From contig QZLH01000115.1 in NCBI GenBank assembly GCA_003833135.1, forward strand, positions 73,580 through 137,579: DNA of 64,000 nt. The letters run 5' to 3'. Below, piece after piece: positions 33,119 through 44,221 of the stretch. The notes beneath the pieces are model-generated. The model was not told the DNA's origin and searched no databases. It was given only the letters and a program-made list of their open reading frames with translations. The stretch is from Oehlia diaphana (taxonomy: Eukaryota; Glomeromycota; Glomeromycetes; Glomerales; Glomeraceae). The stretch's first letter is position 1. Each line of letters begins with the position of its first letter. The translations under genes and the position numbers were made by a program.

Positions 33119-35560
33119 TTTGCGAGGTTTAATTTTTGTTTTTTTTTTAAAAAAAAAAAGATTTTAAAGTTCTGTAAATTTGAGGAAAGAAATTATTACG
33201 ATTATTTATAACTTTTTTGCATAATAATAAATCGTAAATGAATTTACGACTTTTATTTATTTGAGAAATAAAAGTCATCGATAAAAATCGGTTGCGTGCT
33301 GTGGCGTAAAATCCACAAAGAAATATTTTGAATTTCTTGTTTATTGTTTGAAAGGTTATAATATTCCATTTTTGGTGAAATTAAGTTTAGGAGTTCCATT
33401 TATTTCCATAAAAATAAATTTAGTAATTTGTTGCAATCATCGGAATAATCTAAAATAATGAAACAAAATTTCCATTTAAAATCAATTAATATAATAATAT
33501 ATTTTATTTTATGTTTAAAAATGCTTTAAAAAAATTTCTTCTAATATGGTTTTTTTTTATTGTTCTTATTTCACAAATATTACTGAAAAATTCTTTTTAA
33601 TTAAATTTCCTTCTATTGTTAATTTTTTTAATTGTTCACCTTTTTTCACACGAAGAAGTACAAATATATATTTTGAACGATTTTTTGACATAAAAGCAAA
33701 ATAACAGGGTAGAAACTGTATCGATTTGGTGCAGTTAGGAATTTTATTAATGTAATTTATTTATAAATATAATAAATATTGTTATCTGTCAGTTCTTTAG
33801 TCGCTAGGTTAATAAGCGATATATAACTTGAGGTTATGATGAGCAGAAGGTTGGAAATCGGACTAATAGCCTATACGATCAGACGTAAATAAAGGATTTG
33901 CACTAAACCAAAAATAATCAATAAATAAAGAATAAAGCGTATAAACGAAAATAAAGTGTAAGTTTTAAAATGTAAGGAAAATGTTTTTAATGAATATCTT
34001 AACCGATTGATTTCTTTATTAAATTTAATTGACTCTTTTTATAATAAATTAAACACTAATTACAACATGTTAAATTTATCACATATACAAATTATATAAA
34101 TTATATAACATAAATTAACTATACAAATACAACAAATATATTAACTATAATAACTATATGTAATATAACAACTATATTAAATATGATAACTTTATCAAAT
34201 ATAACAATTATATTCACTTTCTTTAACATATTGTGTATGTCGTATATATTAACATAGATCATCGTCACGTTACAACTTGGTCATGTGACGTTGTTCGACA
34301 TAACAATATGTTTTAGGAGAATCGGGAGCATTAGTACAACCAAAATCTGTGTATTCTGCAGAGTGATTATCATAAGCCTCATTTCGCTATTTTGGTAATA
34401 AAATAATAAAATTCTCGAAACATAATAAAAAATATTTACGCAGTAGACATATTATGTATTGTAATTGTTGTAAAGAAATACTTTCAAAAGCTTTTCATAA
34501 TACGCAGAAGACATATTGTATATTGTATATTGTAAAGAAATACTTTCAAAAGCTTTTAAGGCTTGTCATTCAAAAAAAAAATTCAGTTATATTTCGTCAT
34601 ACAGTACATTACATCATATATAAATCCTGTTAAATCGGGATTTAATAGGCACAGTTGAGACAGCAATTAAAAAGGAAAATCGACTTTGAATAAATTCATT
34701 AATAATCATAAAGCTTTCATAAATGAATACTAATCACATGGATTTTTAAAAACAAAAAATGAATGGAATTAGAAAACATTGTGTTTCAAAATTCATTGAA
34801 TGATTGTAATACATATTGTAACGCATTCCAATTGATAAAGAATTACAATGTATATGATATGGTTTGACAAACTTGGATTTTTTGGTTCGCGTAACCTTCC
34901 AGGTCAAAAGAACAATAAACTTTTAACTAGTATAAATCTTATTATTTACATATTTATTACATATTTATAACAATAGTAATGATATATCAAATTTTCTATT
35001 CTTAAAAACATGTTTCAGCCAAAAAAGTAACAACATTAACTGTTTTATGATTGGATAAACAATCACGGAGATCATGTTCCGTTCCGTTTAACTTCACATG
35101 CCGATTTTTGGTATCCAATTTATTGAATATCCGTTTTGAATAACTCTAATTTTTATTTAATATTTGTTTATAAGATGTTTCATTTTAATTTAATTTTCTC
35201 AATTGAGCGTTATTGGAGAAAGTAAAGAATCAATTCATATACGCTGTAATATTAAAAAAAAGTAATAATAATAAATTAAATTATTTTATTCATAAAAAAA
35301 AAAATCAATATATTATTACGAAAATAATTTATGGTGACAATTTAATATTCTTTCGTTTATAAATTTTTTTTTTCATGGTATCAAAGTTGTAAAAGAACTG
35401 AAGCTAAAAAATTAACATGTTCGACCATATTTAGAAAAACGCTTATTAGGTCGCTATAATAAAAATGTCGTTAATTTTTTTTTTACAAATGTGTATACTC
35501 AGGTGTATGGTTGTACTATATTTATATATTACAACTATTTAAGAAATTAACTTTTTTCCT
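33119..35560. other. Intergenic, low-complexity AT-rich
   Basis: No gene seen. 34040-34220 is an extended ATATAA/ACTATA low-complexity tract. AATACTTTCAAAAGCTTTT is repeated at about 34489 and 34537, with nearby ACGCAG.AGACATATT.TATTGTA also doubled, a local ~55-bp direct repeat. Confidence 0.45.
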
Positions 35561-35570
35561 ACATCTATAT

Positions 35571-35715
35571 TGTGCCGAATTGCGTCAGATAACGCCGGCC
35601 TACATAATCGGCCCAATATTGCCAAATATTATAATGCCTGGGTTGGCCAGGCCAGCATTACTAGGCCAGATGTAACGTCAGCTGTCAGCTGACGCAAAAT
35701 GGCATTGACGCCACA
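35571..35715. mobile_element. Short GC-rich TIR element, about 145 bp
   Basis: A GC-rich island in AT-rich DNA. The left end TGTGCCGAATTGCGTCAG pairs loosely with the right end, whose reverse complement has TGTGGCGTC and TTGCGTCAG. A 10-bp direct repeat ACATCTATAT flanks it at 35561-35570 and 35716-35725. GCCGGCC / GGCCAGGCC blocks and GTCAGCTGTCAGCTGAC add internal symmetry. The duplication length resembles Mutator-like elements, but the TIR is too short to classify. Confidence 0.6.
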
Positions 35716-35726
35716 ACATCTATATT

Positions 35727-36715
35727 AATAAGTAAGTTGCGTAAATCTAACCTGAATAATTCGTTGTTTATACTTTATAGTTCGTAGTAAGTGTTGTTAA
35801 GTGTTGCTAAATTCATGTTTATTATTATGTTTTTTCAAAATGGTATAACGTTTCCCGAATTTTTTTCGTAATATTCACACGCAAAGCGAACACGCAATTT
35901 TTCATGACGTATTTGAGCATATAGTAAACACTAAAATATTAAAAGTCTATATATATTGACCGTTATTTTTAACCGTTAAAATAGTTCCAATCGAAATTAA
36001 TCATTTCAGTTTAAATTTACTAACAATTCAGCTTCACACAAATTTCCCTAGATAAATAAGACATGCATAAATTAAAGATTTGAATTATTATTAATAATAA
36101 TGTTTAAATTATAGTATACGTTTCTCGATCAAATTCTTGATCATTAATACCGATGCTTTGTTAATTTCACTTACAATAACGAGAAAATTAGAGTATATAT
36201 ATATATGTTCCATAATGATTCGCAGTGGCTTTTTCCTTCTATCAATGACTAAGATCGATCAATTTCCTTTTGAATACTAAAGGACATAAAATTATAAAAG
36301 GAAAGTGATTGTGCAAATATATCAATGCACAAAAATATGGTACCTGACTTTCTCTTCTAATATCCTATCGAAAATCAATAACTTACCTAGAAACGCCACT
36401 TTTTTAACCAAAGCACGAAAGATCTGTTACCACCTGCAACATTAAGAGTACACCAAAAAGAAATTACATTGTTGACTTCATTTCAAGAGTTTAAAAACAA
36501 AACATGAACCATCAGGAAAAACGATTTAGTAAACTAAAGATTTATATATTTTGTAATATGAATAACCGTATTTTAACCATAATAACGAACGAAATAGTGT
36601 AACAATGACTAAGGAATAAATCACTGTTGCTAGACCATAAATAATAAGGGCTAGTTATCTTAAACTGCATGTTAAATTTTATAGTCAACACATATTATAT
36701 ACTGTAAGTAAAATA
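35727..36715. other. Intergenic, no gene recognised
   Basis: AT-rich spacer, with an (AT)n run near 36196. Nothing supported. Confidence 0.4.
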
Positions 36716-36900
36716 AGAAATTTATTTCAAAAAAAAAAAAAATAAAATAAAATAAAATAAATTCTATATAAAGCTTGGAACCTGTTCAAAAATCTTGACC
36801 GGTTAAAACTTAATTCTGGCCGGCGTTAAAATTTGACTGGAGTTAATAATATTACGCAAATTTTAAATCTTTAATTCCCGCAAGAATCAAGCATCAGTTT
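36716..36900. repeat. Duplicated 3' flank of DUF2235 gene, copy 2
   Basis: Counterpart of 31606-31760. This copy has an added (AAAAT)n stretch at about 36735-36762 after the shared A-run. Confidence 0.65.
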
Positions 36901-37088
36901 TTAGTTAATATATATTTTTTAACACAAAAACGTAAAACATAAATAGCCTTTTTTGTTAACAATTTTACCATAATACCATAATATTATGCTTGCAAATGAC
37001 AATATCTCGTCTGTAGATGTCATTACTGGTTAACATTAACTGGTCCCAAGCTTTAATTCTAAAATTATTTTTTTCTCTAATTACTAAA

Positions 37089-38312
37089 CTAATAAAAATA
37101 AGTCATAATCCTAAATGATGTTATATTATAAACGAGCCTCTTAAATATATTTTCGCTCTTTTCGTTTACATCCTTGTCGTATATTATATTGTTATATAGC
37201 ATGATTCTCTTCGTTTCCATAATTTTACGCAACTCTTCATACGTATTCGAACCATAATGAGTATGCAGTTGGGTCCTAGTACCAAATGGAAGTGACCAGT
37301 CACCATCTCTATAAAGTAAATCTTTTCTTAAAAACTTTTTACTAATAGGATCTAATTCTAAAGGAATAGTCCTGTCTTTAAGCAGCATTGGGATAAGAGC
37401 GTTGCCATTATCGAATATTAAATTTTTGAGGTTCCAAGAAGGTCCGTAATATGGAGAGAATCGAGTACGATAACCCTCAAGATCATCTCGCATTAACAAA
37501 CCTCCAATTTGTACAATATGTTCTATCATCCATAGCATAGTTGCTTTTGATATTCTTTCATTTCCTCCAAATGATAAAAAAGTTCCACCACATATTTCAT
37601 TATGTACACCAGGAAACCAAGTCTCTTTGACAGTTACGGTACGGGAACTATTTGGATATATATGACAAGGTTCAAAAAAAGCAGTTCTTTCGTGAGTAGC
37701 CAAAGCTTGACATGCAAAATTAACTACATTGGGTACGACTTGATCGTAAAATTCTAAATATTTGAAACCTTCGCCAATTACATATCCAGGTAAACCATGA
37801 GCACCAACAGTTTCCCAAAGTCCAAGAAATTTAATAACTGGCTTTTCAGAGTCAGGGTGACTGTGATTTTTTTTAAATTCGTCAGATCCAGTTCCTTCCG
37901 GGTGGTAAATCTTATCTCTATTACGATAGTTATTATAAGCACGATCAACACGTTCGTCAACTTGCTCAGATGTGATATCTCGATCTAATTTTAATATTCC
38001 ACAATTTCTTATCATTCCAGCAATACATCTCACAGTATAGGCACCACGACTAAAACCAAAAAGCCATATATCGTCACCAGGATTATAGTGTTCAACTATA
38101 TATTTATAACCCTCTTTTATTTTAGTATCAAGGCTTATAGCTACAGCACCATCGATTATAAAACCTAAGGCCGATTCTCCAATTCCGATTCCATTTATGT
38201 ACCTGACATGTTGTTGCCCAAGTATTAATTCTCTATATAACGCATAAACGTTTGTTCTGGAATTTTCACTATTCCAAGTGCCGTCACACAATACGACGAT
38301 ATTTTTACCCAT
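37089..38312 (-). CDS. DUF2235 (Tle1-like) alpha/beta hydrolase, 407 aa
   Basis: Single-exon gene of the DUF2235 family, which includes phospholipase-type hydrolases. The N-terminus MGKNIVVLCDGTWN is the family signature (strand with DGTWN). The nucleophile elbow GFSRGA puts Ser88 as nucleophile (WLFGFSRGAYTVRCIAGMI). The family GLWDTVG motif is here GLWETVGAHGLPG, so the usual acid is Glu167 rather than Asp. His237 in TWFPGVHNEICGG is the expected general base. The rest is a helical C-terminal region with no membrane segment or signal peptide, so a cytosolic enzyme is likely; the substrate is unknown, with lipid ester as one guess from the family. It is intact, whereas its neighbour at 31912-33118 is broken. 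A rival start is not needed: the ATG precedes the conserved strand directly. Confidence 0.88.
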   Translation of the reverse strand: MGKNIVVLCDGTWNSENSRTNVYALYRELILGQQHVRYINGIGIGESALGFIIDGAVAISLDTKIKEGYKYIVEHYNPGDDIWLFGFSRGAYTVRCIAGMIRNCGILKLDRDITSEQVDERVDRAYNNYRNRDKIYHPEGTGSDEFKKNHSHPDSEKPVIKFLGLWETVGAHGLPGYVIGEGFKYLEFYDQVVPNVVNFACQALATHERTAFFEPCHIYPNSSRTVTVKETWFPGVHNEICGGTFLSFGGNERISKATMLWMIEHIVQIGGLLMRDDLEGYRTRFSPYYGPSWNLKNLIFDNGNALIPMLLKDRTIPLELDPISKKFLRKDLLYRDGDWSLPFGTRTQLHTHYGSNTYEELRKIMETKRIMLYNNIIYDKDVNEKSENIFKRLVYNITSFRIMTYFY

Positions 38313-39418
38313 TTTACAAAATTCTTAACGTTAAGGTTTAATTTTTTTTAAAAAAAAGAAAGGTTTCAATGTTTTGAAAATTGGAAAATGATTACGACGA
38401 TTATTTATAATTCTTTCACATAATAATAAATCGTAAATGATTTGTACGGTTTTTTTTTTATTATAAAAACAAATTCGGTTAGGTGACATATGTTACCAAA
38501 TATTAGTTTAATAAGGAGATTTACCCCTAGGTAAGAATTTTTTTAACCAATTTTATATATTTAAAAATCACTAAACTTCTATCTTGTATAAATCTTATTA
38601 TTTATATTTATTACATTTTTATTCAAATTTTCGTATTATTAAAAATTGGATTCATTTTGATGGAGATCATGTTCAGTTGACAATAAAATTTCACATGAGA
38701 TCACTAGCCATCATAACTCCCGAATGATCTGCAGATTTGCGTTATTTCTTTTTTTATTTCTTTTTTTATTTCTTTTTAGCTAAAATATTTTGCCTTGTAG
38801 GGCGGGCAAATTATAATCTATTGTTATGCATGTACATCAGTATGTACAGTAGGTTTGACTGAAAATTACATCTGTAATTCGTTTCTAAATATTATTAAGT
38901 ATAACGAGCATTTCTATGTACTGTATGTAGATAATTTTTACTTTGCGTTGAGAAACAAGTACTAAAATACAAAATTTGAGTATTTAATATTCTTTTTTAG
39001 GTAGTGCAGTTAGGAGTGCTATATGTTAAATATATGATTTATTAATTATCAGATCTGATCTTATTTAGTAATTAGAAAAAGAATTATGACAATTTTATTA
39101 ATGAATTATAAAATATCGTAAGTAATAATTGTAATTCATTTGTCTATCCCACCTGAGATATTTATTTGCAAGATTTGCAAGTACCATATTAAATTGTTAG
39201 GATAATCCGAATTTCTTATCGAGAGTATTAATTAAAAATTAAATTTCTTCAATACCTTTTTAATTTTGTGGTTAAGTAGAAGAAAAACAAATTAGGGAGG
39301 GCCAGAAACGACATCATTTAGAGGTTGAAGTTTTAGACACGCTCCCCTCACCTGTCATCATCATCTAATTATATTTTATTATTACTAATAATGCATCCTA
39401 GACTTGTTCCCTCCTCCC
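38313..39418. other. Intergenic, no gene recognised
   Basis: The first ~100 bases upstream of the DUF2235 start resemble the region upstream of the broken copy (CATAATAATAAATCGTAAATGA shared in part). The rest is AT-rich spacer with a TTTTTTATTTC triplet repeat at about 38750. Confidence 0.4.
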
Positions 39419-39615
39419 CTTGTAAAAATAGTCGATCCGTTTTTATATTCCATCTTTTTTTCCGTAAAAAACTTATATTTCCGGAATTAATAACCTTATA
39501 TCACGGAATTTTTTAGAATTATTTCATTTTCCGTTAATGGATCCGTGAAAATCTCATTTTTACGTAGTTTTTACAGAAATAACAGAAATAACGGACAAAA
39601 TTTTTTATAGAGTCA
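39419..39615. repeat. MITE-like repeat, member 1
   Basis: Shares an ordered set of blocks with 63243-63384: TGTAAAAAxAGTCGATCCG, CATCTTTTTTTCCGTAAAA, ATATCACGGAATTT, AATGGATCCGT and TTTTTATAG at the end. The outer TGTAAAAA and TTTTTATAG are imperfect inverted termini. No clear target duplication can be fixed for this copy. Confidence 0.6.
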
Positions 39616-39885
39616 TCAGGAAATTACGTCACCCTCTTATATAATAGAAGATATTGTATATGAAGTATTTCAAATAACTAAAAATATATTCATTAATATA
39701 TTAAAACACTTAATATCGAAGGTTAAAAAATTAATAATTGTTTATTGTTCTTTTAATTTTACACGTTTCACTACACGACCACTTCATATGACCATTATCA
39801 TCAATTTATTTTATCTAACTTTTTCCTATTGTACAAAATATTGTATTGCAATTTTTTTTTTTATATTTTTAAAATAAAGTGACCA

Positions 39886-39986
39886 TAAACTCCCAGGTAA
39901 ACGATATACTCTTAGATTTAGATTATTGGATTTAGAATATGAATAATGAATCCTAAATCTAAGAGTATAATGCTCACCCTCTCTCC
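39886..39986. repeat. Foldback palindrome, about 100 bp
   Basis: A perfect 17-bp inverted arm TATACTCTTAGATTTAG (39906-39922) pairs with CTAAATCTAAGAGTATA (39953-39969). Outside it AGGTAAACGA and TGCTCACCCT extend the symmetry with mismatches. A 30-base loop contains a further partial inversion. It looks like a foldback MITE; transcribed, it would make a long hairpin. Confidence 0.7.
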
Positions 39987-41240
39987 TTATGAATCGATGG
40001 CTTTTATATATTTTTAATAAATCATAAAAAAAATAATAAAAAAATTTTTTAACGTATGTTACGCAAAATTTCAGATGATGTGGCTGAAATAACAAATAAA
40101 AATAATAAAATAATAAATAAATCATGCTTCTGAAAAAAAAATTCCAAAATAGGTTTTTTTCCCATGTTAAATTGCAATCTCCTTTATTTTATTATCGAAA
40201 TTATCGAAATAAAACTGATTAAATGAAAAAATTATTTTATAAAAAAAATGAGTTTTTCTGGAATGCAAGAATGACCAATAAGAAAATTCACTCTCATCGT
40301 ATTACTTTAGAAAACTTTAACTTAATAAAGAAACTTCTTACATTAATTAATATTCTAAAAAAAATCAAAAAATATTTTCTCATGCACCTTGCATTGATTA
40401 AACTCTCATCTTAGCGTAGTGTTAAAAACTTGTTTTTTTCATATTTTGTATTTCCTGCGCATTGTCCTACAATTCTTTTAAAAGTGAATCATGTTATTTT
40501 TACCATAGTTTACTAATCTGATTAAATATAGATTAGGCCATTTTGATTTGCATTTTAGATTATGTCACCCCGTCTAGGTCAAATAAAAACAATATATTTT
40601 TTGTTTTTGTATATATTGTGTATCAAGAATCGAAATTTTTTGTTGATTCGATTACTTAAACCCGGTGTAAAAAAAATGTTAAGCATGAGGCAAATGCATT
40701 TTTTTTTTCTTTCTTTCATAGTACAACCAACCTACTTTTTACTTGTAAGTTATAATGAGTTTGACCCATTTTAGGAATTATTTCTTTTTTTTATATTTTT
40801 TTTTTTAATAACATCTTTTTTTTCGTATGATATTATATAATTTTATTTTTTCATGGATAAATAACGTGAAAGAATATTTTTCTTATTTATAAATTAAAAT
40901 AAATTGGTTAATTTATATACAATCTGCATAGACCTACGATCAAATGAATGGAAATTTGAACTTATTTATACTCACAGTTCTAAAGTTGGAAACAATAATT
41001 AGAATGATCCAACATTAATATCAATTAATAACAATTTCTTCCTATTTCAATTGGAAAATTAAGATTGGATGTAATATGCAATAATTTATAATTATGAATA
41101 GATCATATATCACGAACTCCACTGCGAATTTTCTTTGAGATGTACATGATGGATCTAATTAGCTAAAAAAAAAAGTAAATATAGTTAGCCTGCTCAGTGA
41201 GCGTAATGTAGAAGCTTCACAGTCTCCTAAAAGTTGGTGA
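39987..41240. other. Intergenic, no gene recognised
   Basis: AT-rich spacer; short frames here are low-complexity. Nothing supported. Confidence 0.4.
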
Positions 41241-41246
41241 ACAGCG

Positions 41247-41782
41247 GCACCTAGTCTCATGATTCATCAAGTGATCTGACAAAGACACAGCAATAGGTCA
41301 TTGTTTCATCATTAACATGAGATAGTGTCCATTATAGACCTCCCAGCTCAATAGAGTTGCCGTAACGGGTCTGGGTCATTTCACCGATAGACGTTTCACC
41401 GACACCTAAATGTCACATACATATCACTTGATAAATATGCGTTATACATCACGCCCAAGTACTGTCATGCACGTACACGTGACACTCACAGGGTGAAAAA
41501 ATGTCGATGAAACGTCTGTCAGTGAAATGAACGGTTCCCGCCGTAACTCCCCTTATCATTGCATCCACTTGTTCTAATTTAATGACCAGGTCCATTGTTG
41601 ATTTCACTTGAGCAGGTTAGTCTAGTCTAACATTTCTCACCTTTCTATTTTTTTCATATTTATAAAATTCCTTAGATGACAATAATGAGCCAAAAATTCA
41701 ACTCTTAAAGAAGGAAAACGTGGAGAAGACAAGGAAACCACACCAAATCCATTAGCACCAAACTTTTTTGTCTGATTAGATG
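41247..41782. repeat. 1.1-kb-spaced direct repeat, unit 1
   Basis: Starts at GCACCTAGTCTCATGATTCA and ends at TTGTCTGATTAGATG; the same borders occur at 42367-42822. Inner shared blocks include AAGTGATCTGACAAAGACA, GCTCAATAGAGTTGCC.TAAC, CTTATCATTGCATCCACTTG and GTGGAGAAGACAAG. This unit holds a nested MITE at 41367-41539. No protein-coding frame is evident, so its nature (non-coding transcript, transposon part) is unknown. Confidence 0.75.
41367..41539. mobile_element. Nested MITE, 173 bp, with empty site in the paralogous repeat
   Basis: The TIRs are about 38 bp. The left GGGTCTGGGTCATTTCACCG then AGACGTTTCACCGACA pairs with the right end, whose reverse complement is GGGAACCGTTCATTTCACTG then AGACGTTTCATCGACA. 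A perfect 8-bp duplication GCCGTAAC flanks it at 41359-41366 and 41540-41547. The paralogous unit has one uninterrupted GCCATAAC at about 42528, which is the empty site. The superfamily is uncertain: an 8-bp duplication with GGG ends does not match the hAT terminal pattern. Confidence 0.9.
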
Positions 41783-42365
41783 CATGGTATACCCCGTGAG
41801 AAGGATTTGTTTGTAAGGTTTATTGAATTATTTCGCTTGAATGATTTTCATTCTTATTTCTGCTTTACTTTTTTTCATCTAGATACGAAATTGGAGTCAA
41901 TGATGATTGTAAATCTCTGCATTTACCTATTATGAGAAAGAAGGAATTATTAATAATGTGCAAATTTTTATTTAATGGTAAAGAAGACATAGCTAATTCC
42001 TTCTTTAGAATTAGCAGACTTTACCAATAACAAAGTTGGGATGTCTGCTTGAGTTGGTTATCAAGTGAATAAGTAATTAAAAACAGAAACAAAAAATAAA
42101 AATAAAAATAAAATAAAAATAAAAATAAAAACAAGAAATACAATAAAATAAAAAAAATTAAAACAAAAAGCAGGTAATTTTCAGTTACCTGCCACCACCG
42201 TTCACCAACACAAGCAAATACTCACTCTGCAAAATAAAAAAAACACACCTTTTTTAAAGTCTCCTGAACCACTTTGCACTCATCTTGAAAACTGGTAATT
42301 CTCCATTCAAAGAGCTTTTGTCTGTTGTCTAATGTTAAGGCTAGTAACATAAAGAATATGTATAC
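41783..42365. other. Spacer between the direct repeats
   Basis: Contains an (AAAAT)n-type low-complexity tract at about 42085-42160. No gene is seen. Confidence 0.4.
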
Positions 42366-42366
42366 T

Positions 42367-42822
42367 GCACCTAGTCTCATGATTCATCAAGTGATCTGAC
42401 AAAGACATAGATAGGTCATTGCTTGCTTCACACCACCAACTTCTCTCCTAGACATCATTAAAATAGACGTGAGGCAGTATCCATTATAGATTTATAGACC
42501 TGCCAGCTCAATAGAGTTGCCATAACTCACCTTATCATTGCATCCACTTGTTCTATTTTGTCCGTTGGTTAACTTCACTTGAGTAGGTTAGTCCAGCGAA
42601 AAAATATGAGGGAAATTATCAGTTATTGCTTTCACCTATTGATGTTAAGAAGAATAAGGTAGTCTAACATTTTTCACCTTTCTAATTTTTCATGCTTCTA
42701 AAATTCCTTAAATATCGAAGTATAATGAGCCAAAAATTTCAATTCTTGAAGAAGGAAAATGTGGAGAAGACAAGAAACCACTCCAAAGTCATTAGCACAG
42801 ATCTTTTTTGTCTGATTAGATG
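42367..42822. repeat. 1.1-kb-spaced direct repeat, unit 2
   Basis: Second copy of 41247-41782, without the nested MITE but with its own extra bases near 42420-42460 and 42600-42655. It preserves the ancestral GTTGCCATAACTC site. Confidence 0.75.
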
Positions 42823-42824
42823 GT

Positions 42825-42938
42825 AAATGAAAGGAAAGGGGAAAATGAAAGGGAAAGGTGAAAACGAAAGAGAAAGGGGAAAATGAAGGAGAAAAGGAAG
42901 AAGGGAAAACGAAAGGAAAGGGGGGAAAGGGAAAACTA
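42825..42938. repeat. Polypurine tract
   Basis: About 110 bases almost wholly G/A on the plus strand (units like GAAAGGAAAGGGGAAAAT, GAAAGGGAAAGG), with some mirror symmetry. Such tracts can form triplex structure. It borders the end of repeat unit 2. Confidence 0.6.
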
Positions 42939-43554
42939 TACTCAATATCATGAAAAAAATATTGAAATAATATTAAAAAAAAAATATTATTTATTTAGAA
43001 AAAATATTATTTATTCATGAAAAAAGAGGAAGGAATGTGTAAAGAGGAAGAAATGTGTAATAAAAAAGAAAAAGGACTGTATAAATATTATTTTTTGTTG
43101 CACAAGCTTTCCATATAAAAATCTTGTGGTGTAAACATGACTCATCATGATTAAGTAATACATAATTAAAAGCCACAACCTATTATCTATTGTTAATACT
43201 CCGAAATATTTTGCCAATGTAATCATGATTGAAATTTCGGAATTTTAATAAGTTAAATTAGCTATATTTCTCTTTTACAATTCAATAATCTATTTTAGAA
43301 AATAATAAAAATAATAAATTTTATGCATGATCATATGATCAATATGATCAATATAATGAGGCACATTTTTTATACTCCCACCATAAATTTATAAAAGGCG
43401 CGGTAAAAATCGCGTAAATAAAACATTTAATATTGATAAGTTACGCGTTTATAACGTGTCCTTACTAATAAATAGTTTAGGAAACTAGATAATTTTCATT
43501 TTATGCCTGAAAATCATGGTTAAGAAAATTTCAACTTGAAATGAAAGATATTGT
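42939..43554. other. Intergenic, no gene recognised
   Basis: AT-rich spacer with A-runs. Nothing supported. Confidence 0.4.
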
Positions 43555-44221
43555 AGTGACTTAAAAACTGATGTTTTGCTTGATATGAACTATTAATAAT
43601 GATCCTAATAAATGGGATAAAGAAAATATTAAAAAATTGTAAAATTATTACATAGATTTATTTATTACTTTAAAATGATTTTATAATATTGATCCTATAG
43701 GTTACAACAAGATTTAATCATAATCTTATGCCATATCATCAAACTTTAATCCTCTTTTTGCTTCATGGATTGGTAAAAACGTTTCTTCATAATATAATTT
43801 CCTTATAATTTTAAGTTATTATATCATTCAAGTAAGGATTAATTTAATAATGATTAATGAATCATTTCATAGAAGTTGTGAATTGTGATAATAAGAAAAG
43901 AAGCTACTATTTGAATAGCAAAAATTCAAGATTCATCACAATTAATTGGAGGATTTAATTTAAATTGTGATTGGAAATAAATATAATACATCATACATTT
44001 TTTTTTATTAAATTTTATAGATGGTAAAAATATCTCTACTACAAAATTAGGTTATCTTAATGATGCATGGCATGCTGTTTATTGTAAGATCCTAGTATGG
44101 GTAATTTATATTGTCTTTATTCTAATAATTGGAATTATCATTATAATGGTGGAGAATATTATTGAATTCCAGCAAATTTTACAGTAGAATATTATGAAAT
44201 ATCTCAAGTAATTAAAAGATA
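43555..44221 (+). pseudogene. TLDc-domain protein relic
   Basis: Translated pieces in changing frames follow the C-terminal order of fungal TLDc proteins. They are LKTDVLLDMNY, NPLFASWIGKN, SFHRSCE and CDNKKRSYYLNSKN, then DGKNISTTKLGYLNDAWHAV, then after a frameshift MGNLYCLYSNNWNYHYNGGE, and finally IPANFTVEYYEISQVIKR with a stop. TLDc proteins, often joined to BTB domains, are very numerous in Rhizophagus. At least three frameshifts and several stops are present, and no N-terminal BTB region is seen. Confidence 0.6.
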
